Source: Cenococcum geophilum 1.58
Taxonomy: Eukaryota; Ascomycota; Dothideomycetes; Gloniales; Gloniaceae
NCBI GenBank assembly: GCA_001692895.1
Contig: KV748209.1
Coordinates: 744,001-808,000, forward strand
Direction of reading: 5' to 3'
Length of the DNA stretch: 64,000 bases
The notes below the pieces were generated by a model. That model had not been told where the DNA came from and made no database searches. It saw only the letters and a program-made list of their open reading frames with translations. The position numbers and the translations under genes are program-made. Of the stretch, positions 59,733 to 64,000 are shown in pieces; positions within the stretch are counted from its first letter, which is position 1, and every line of letters begins with the position of its first letter.

Positions 59733-60156
59733 TGTTATGGACGCTTTAAGTATAATATTATAACTACTTAAAGAAGAGTTAAAAGAAGCTAGTTAGTTAA
59801 TATAAACACGGTTTAAGATAGAGCCGATAAAACTATATAATAAGGGATAGTAACTAAGGTTATATAATATAATCTGTATAATCTATAGGATTTATATAAT
59901 CCGCAATAAAGTAGATAGAGTATATATATATTACGTATAAGAAGGATTTTATAAAAGTACGGTTATGTATTTAAGGACCCTTAGTCCCTACCTAGATAGT
60001 TCCTTTTTTATAGTGATTCTTAGAATATAATTAGAGTTAATCTATTAGGCAACCACTCCACCAGTTATTATTACGTTGTTAACTTTAATTTATATTACCT
60101 ATACACCTAGCCTAATAACGAGCCCCCCGTAGTACCTGCTACAAAGTTCCGTTATA
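59733..60156 (+). repeat. 3' LTR of K
   Basis: 424 bp, TGTTATGGACGC to GTTCCGTTATA, equal in length to the 5' LTR. Confidence 0.92.
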
Positions 60157-61690
60157 GAAAGTGCTTATAAGTCTAGTACAAAAACAGTTATTAAGCTTAT
60201 TAAAGGACTTTAGACTAAAGATAACTTTATACTATAAAAGCGTAGTAACAGCTTAAATATAGCGAGACGCCGTTAACGCGCCCGCTTAAAGTTAGTATAG
60301 TAGTTTAATTCCACTAAACTACTTTATTACCGCAAAAGGCTATATATACCCCTAGACCTAGTAGTTTATATAAAAATCCAACAGATCTACTATAATAATA
60401 CCCTAGCTAGCTACTTTAGTAAAAAGAAGACTCTAGATTTACTTTTATATAAGTACTACTAGCTTAGTATAAATATGGACGTTATAAACTATATCTCTAC
60501 CTATAATATATACTAGCGTATATATATGCCTTAATATCGCCCTTATAGCGAGCTCTAAGCGCTATTTTACCTAGATAAACCGTAGTAGGAGATTATAATA
60601 AACTTTACTATAAGCTTACCACCTAGTAGATAAGGCGATAGGGTGTATAACGCGATATATATGATAGTTAACCACTATATTAAGATGGCCTTATATCTAC
60701 CTATAGTAAAAACTATTACTATAATAGAACTTATAGATCTCTTTCTTAATAAAGTAATATACTGCTTTGGAATCCCTAAAGGGATTATATCTAATTATAG
60801 TAGTATTTTTACTAGTAAGTTCTAGTTAAAGCTATACTTTACTATAAAGATAAAACGTAGGCTAAGTATAGCCTTTTACCCGCAAATAAACGGATAAATA
60901 AAACGCTAGAACTAAACGCTAGAATGTTACCTCTATATATTCTATAATAAAAAGTAAAGCAACTAGGTAGGCCTCTTATTACTAGCTAAATTTGCCTATA
61001 ATAATACTAAATATAGTATAATAGGTATAAGCCCATTCTATACCTATTATAGATTTTATCTACATCTAAAATATAAGGTTAAGATTAATAATAGTAGTTC
61101 TATTCTAGCAGCCTCTAAAAGGATTAAAAAAATATCCTTTAAATATAAAGTTCTAGTAAAACGCTAGGAACGCACTGCTAAGGCGTAGGTAAAATACTAT
61201 AATTATTACTACTAACTATAGATATATAATATAGAGGATCTAGTCCTACTACTAATTAAAAACCTTAAATAAAAAACGCCAAATAAGAAGCTTATAGCAC
61301 GCTTTATTAGACCTTTTAGTATAGCTAAACTAGTTAAAAAGTAAGTATACTAGCTATATTTACTTATGTCTTACCATATCTACCCCATATTCTATATTAG
61401 CTTACTAAAGTTATATAAATAACGTAAGGGTACTACTAGAGACACCCTACTAGGGCCTATTAAGCTAGATAATTAAAAGAACTAAAAGGACTAGTATAAG
61501 GTAGAAGAAATATATAAGAGGAACGGATACTAGTAGACCCTATAGTACCTAGTTAAGTAAAAAGGCTAGCTAAAAGAATATAACTAATAGGTTAAACGAT
61601 ATTAATAAGGACGTAAAGGAGATATATAATAGTTAATTTGCCCTAAGGGGTAAATAGAAAAGAAAGTAGAGGGAGAACTAGAATAATTAA
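60157..61690 (+). mobile_element. 3' part of gypsy element M (plus), truncated by K
   Basis: Plus-strand IN: the HHCC-type zinc-binding part at about 60400-60530, and the open stretch 60643-60825 with 'YMIVNHYIKMALYLPIVKTI' and '.FGIPKGIISNYSSIFTSKF', the core around the second acidic residue. A chromodomain-like end lies at about 61500-61640 (YKVEEIYKRNGY ... QYLVK.KGQ). The 5' part is absent because K begins immediately upstream. Its 3' LTR was not recognised. Broken. Confidence 0.78.
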
Positions 61691-62523
61691 ATTAGGATTA
61701 GGATTATACCTTACTAGTAGGGTAACAAGGGAACGACGGCGGAGTAATAGTAGTACGCTAATAGAAATATAGATAATCTATAGCTTTACTAACTCCTCCC
61801 TTTCCTCCTCCTCTTTCTCTTCCTCCTCCTCTCCCTCTATACCCTCCTCTTTCTTCTTCTTATTCTCCTCCTTATCCCTTATAATAGGAGGTATATTAGC
61901 CTATAAGTACTATTAGCATACGCTATACTGGCGAAATACCTGCGCTACAATGTATATAAAAGCGTATATTATATTAAGGATCCCTTTTAGGGTTTAATAG
62001 ATAGCTTATAATTCCTATACTTAGAGTAGGGTAAAGTCTTTGCCCTTTAGGCGCTGGTAAAGACTGTACCTAGCGCTAGTGTGTAGTAAAGCCTTAATAT
62101 TCTTTATAAAAGACCTCTAAGTAGTAGTAACGCGAGTATTAAGGTTAGCTATATCCCTGTTAGCAACCTAATAGCGCTTAACTTAGTTAATAAGGGTAAG
62201 TAGCTTATTTAGGCGGCTATAAAAGGCCTTAGGGACCTAGTTCTATTAGCTATTAGAACCTAAACTAACGTATATAGACTTACTGCTTGGCATAACTTAT
62301 TTAGTTATTAGTAGTAACTGCAATTATAGTTAGCGTACTTGCCGTAAATAGCCCACCTAGTAGTAGCTACGCGCTTAGCGTAGTAGAGGTAGATTAGTTT
62401 TAATAAGGCTAGGGAAGCAGCTTATAAGTAGTATAGAAGTTTAGACGGCGTTTAATAGGATTAGCGACAGCTATAAGCTAGTATAGAGAATATTTATAAA
62501 AGGTCTATTAATAGGTAAACCAG
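61691..62523 (-). other. Unassigned block with a Glu/Lys/Arg-rich minus-strand tail
   Basis: A C/T-only stretch of about 90 bases (61793-61885) would encode, on the minus strand, an acidic and basic low-complexity tail (EEE.REEE type). Upstream on the same strand (62500-61900) broken frames are rich in Leu, Ala and Arg, compatible with a coiled coil. I do not recognise a family. It could be a worn host-type gene or part of M or N. Confidence 0.3.
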
Positions 62524-62716
62524 TGTTATGGAACAGGGGTAGTGGATATAGAGCTTATATATTTAAGGAGTCTATAAAACGTTACGCGATTAATTATAAG
62601 GGTTAAGGGCGTAAGGAGGTAATATACCTACGTGTAGCTAATATAAGCTATACGCGAGGTGTATATAAGAGCACGGGGCTCTCCTATAGAGGCCCCTGCG
62701 GTAGGGTTCCGTAATA
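62524..62716 (-). repeat. 3' LTR of N
   Basis: 193 bp bounded by an 11-bp imperfect inverted repeat and followed by a purine tract (coding strand). No partner copy in the window. Confidence 0.75.
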
Positions 62717-62881
62717 CTACTCCCCCTCCTATAGAGGCGGAGCTTTGGCGACGTTGTGGTTACTATATATATATAAAAGAGACACTTAAGGTATAGAAAA
62801 GAAGAAAAGGGGGATATTACTAAAGGCTTAAAATAACGTTATATAATAAGGCTTAGCATCTAAAAATCTAACTAATTAAAT

Positions 62882-62904
62882 AACTTTAACTGCCGGTTAA
62901 AGTT
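62882..62904. repeat. Palindrome 2 of the shared module, copy in N
   Basis: AACTTTAACTG and mirror, preceded by ATCTAACTAATTAAAT exactly as in copia A. Palindrome 1 is not visible nearby. Confidence 0.75.
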
Positions 62905-62949
62905 CCTAGATATCTTAATAATATTCCAGTTATGTAATTATATTTTACC

Positions 62950-64000
62950 GCAATCTAATGGCAATTTAACGGCAATTTACCCTTATATAGTAATATATAA
63001 CGGTTTAACTCTATAAGGGCTCCTATAAAGGATTAGGTATAAAATCTTTACTTAGGCCTAGTTTCTATAGGTTCGCGTAATAAAGGTCGCTAATTAGATC
63101 CTTTACATTTTTAAAGTCTTCCTATAGTTACTATTCTAGCTAATCTATATTAAATCCTATATATATAGCTCTATAGTAAAGTCATCGTCCTCTACCTTTA
63201 CTAAAGTATTTAGAGTTAATAATTTATTTAATAGTCCACTCCTTATAGTTCTTATCTTTATTCTTATCTCGAATTAGTACTAGTAGGGGTTTAGGCTATA
63301 TTTACCCTAGTAAAGGGTTAGGCTAATAAAAGTATAATAGCTATAGGTAAAATATAGGCTATATTCCGTAGGTAGCTAGGGTAGGTAGGAGTTATAGCTT
63401 ATATACAACTTCTTTATTAATAACTTGTTTAATTAAATAGGGGCTAAGGTTCTTATAATTAAGTGACTTTATAGGCCTCTATATAGAGATATTGCGTATA
63501 TTTAGCTATACCTAGTCGCTAACCCGCATCTTTAGTAGTGGCGTTTTATAACGGTTAGCAAAGTAGGCTTACTTTACTTAAGCCTAGGCCATTTCTTCCT
63601 TATAGTAGTTAAGTAGATTTTTTATATAGTTTGTATACTAGTTAGTAAGTAGTATTTTAAGGCGTTTTTTATATAGCAGTTTTTTATTAATAGGTTCTAG
63701 TAGCTCTATACCAAATTAGAGGTAATAACCCTTATTCGCGAAGAATGGGATAAGTCCTATAGTGGTTAAGACGTAGTTATTCGCTGCGAATTTACCTAGT
63801 AGGAGGTAATCTACCTACTTATCTTAACTATAGGCGACTACCTATCGTAGGTACGCTTTTATGCTAGTATTAGCGTTTTCCGGTTACCTAGTAGTTTTAT
63901 AGTAAAAGAATATAGATATCTTAATAGAGATACTAAGGTATTAGTGGATTTGTCTCTATATATTAAAGTTAAATTATATACCTTAGTCGGACGCAATTAA
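62950..64000 (-). pseudogene. IN and chromodomain end of element N Pol
   Basis: Minus strand near 63650-63780 reads 'ANNYVLTTIGLIPFFANKGYYLQFGIELLEP', the conserved late IN segment of fungal gypsy elements. It is followed near 63480-63540 by 'KTPLLKMRVSDQVQLNIRNI' and 'RPIKSLNYKNLSPY' (the GPY/F-type module, worn). The chromodomain-like end is about 63060-63220. Broken. Confidence 0.8.

Larger units (their letters stand above)
44998..60156 (+). mobile_element. Gypsy element K (plus), interrupted by Q
   Basis: 424-bp LTRs at 44998-45421 and 59733-60156. Without Q it is about 7.8 kb. Gag about 45560-46520, protease about 55690-55950, RT about 56200-57000, RNase H about 57080-57520, IN about 57750-58600, chromodomain about 58800-59000, a 3' region and a purine tract (GGAGGGAGATAG) right before 59733. 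The flanking five bases do not match (gtagt and gaaag), and the two sides are different elements, so this copy has no target duplication. Worn by RIP. Confidence 0.9.
62524..64000 (-). mobile_element. 3' part of gypsy element N (minus), runs off the window
   Basis: LTR at 62524-62716 with an inverted end (TGTTATGGAAC and GTTCCGTAATA), then a C-rich tract (coding-strand purines, GGAGGGGGAGTAG), palindrome 2 of the shared module (62882-62904), a chromodomain end (about 63000-63250) and IN (63350-64000 and beyond). The rest lies outside the window. RIP-worn. Confidence 0.8.

Overview
The window looks like an AT-rich, gene-empty repeat block from a filamentous ascomycete (Pezizomycotina-type) genome. 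It reads as a mosaic of transposable elements inserted into each other and then worn by repeat-induced point mutation (RIP). TpA is very abundant, CpA/TpG is scarce, and the differences between the two LTRs of one element are almost all C/T or G/A. I found no intact host gene, tRNA, rRNA or CRISPR array. Long open frames are rare; those that survive are pieces of retrotransposon gag, protease, reverse transcriptase (RT) and integrase (IN). The species cannot be named from this.

Left third (1-17,501). Two K-family LTRs in inverted orientation (1-358 and 1249-1648) flank an old RNase H fragment. The second LTR leads into the 3' part of a K-like element, which abuts J, a minus-strand Ty3/gypsy relic (about 2215-17,501). 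J is split by two related Ty1/copia elements placed head to head (A, 3054-9142, minus; B, 9354-15,338, plus; perfect 5-bp target duplications gttat and gttta). J also holds a 426-bp near-perfect foldback MITE (15,481-15,906) with a TA duplication.

Middle (17,502-34,001). A minus-strand piggyBac-like DNA transposase is split by gypsy element C (19,054-30,981, duplication gtaat). C carries a sibling gypsy element D (21,704-27,554, duplication gctaa) and, in its left LTR, a GC-rich solo LTR of another family (19,074-19,259, duplication aatc). To the right lie a plus-strand gag relic and the 3' end of gypsy element G.

Right third (34,002-64,000). Gypsy E (minus, same family as J) keeps its 3' LTR and runs to 44,997. 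It is interrupted by a second foldback MITE and by complete-length gypsy H (35,441-42,356, duplication tttag). Gypsy K (plus, 44,998-60,156) follows. Its flanks do not match each other, and it is interrupted by Q (46,552-53,879), a gag-bearing LTR element in which I see no RT or IN. Q in turn holds a hAT-like MITE (50,408-51,189, 8-bp duplication). The window ends with truncated gypsy elements M (plus) and N (minus), with an unassigned block between them.

The most unusual signal is a two-palindrome module of roughly 160-200 bp. It recurs between the end of pol and the 3' LTR in copia and gypsy elements alike (A, E and H; halves in B and N), and it is split across Q. It is either a small mobile repeat with a preference for these sites or a shared regulatory or termination sequence.
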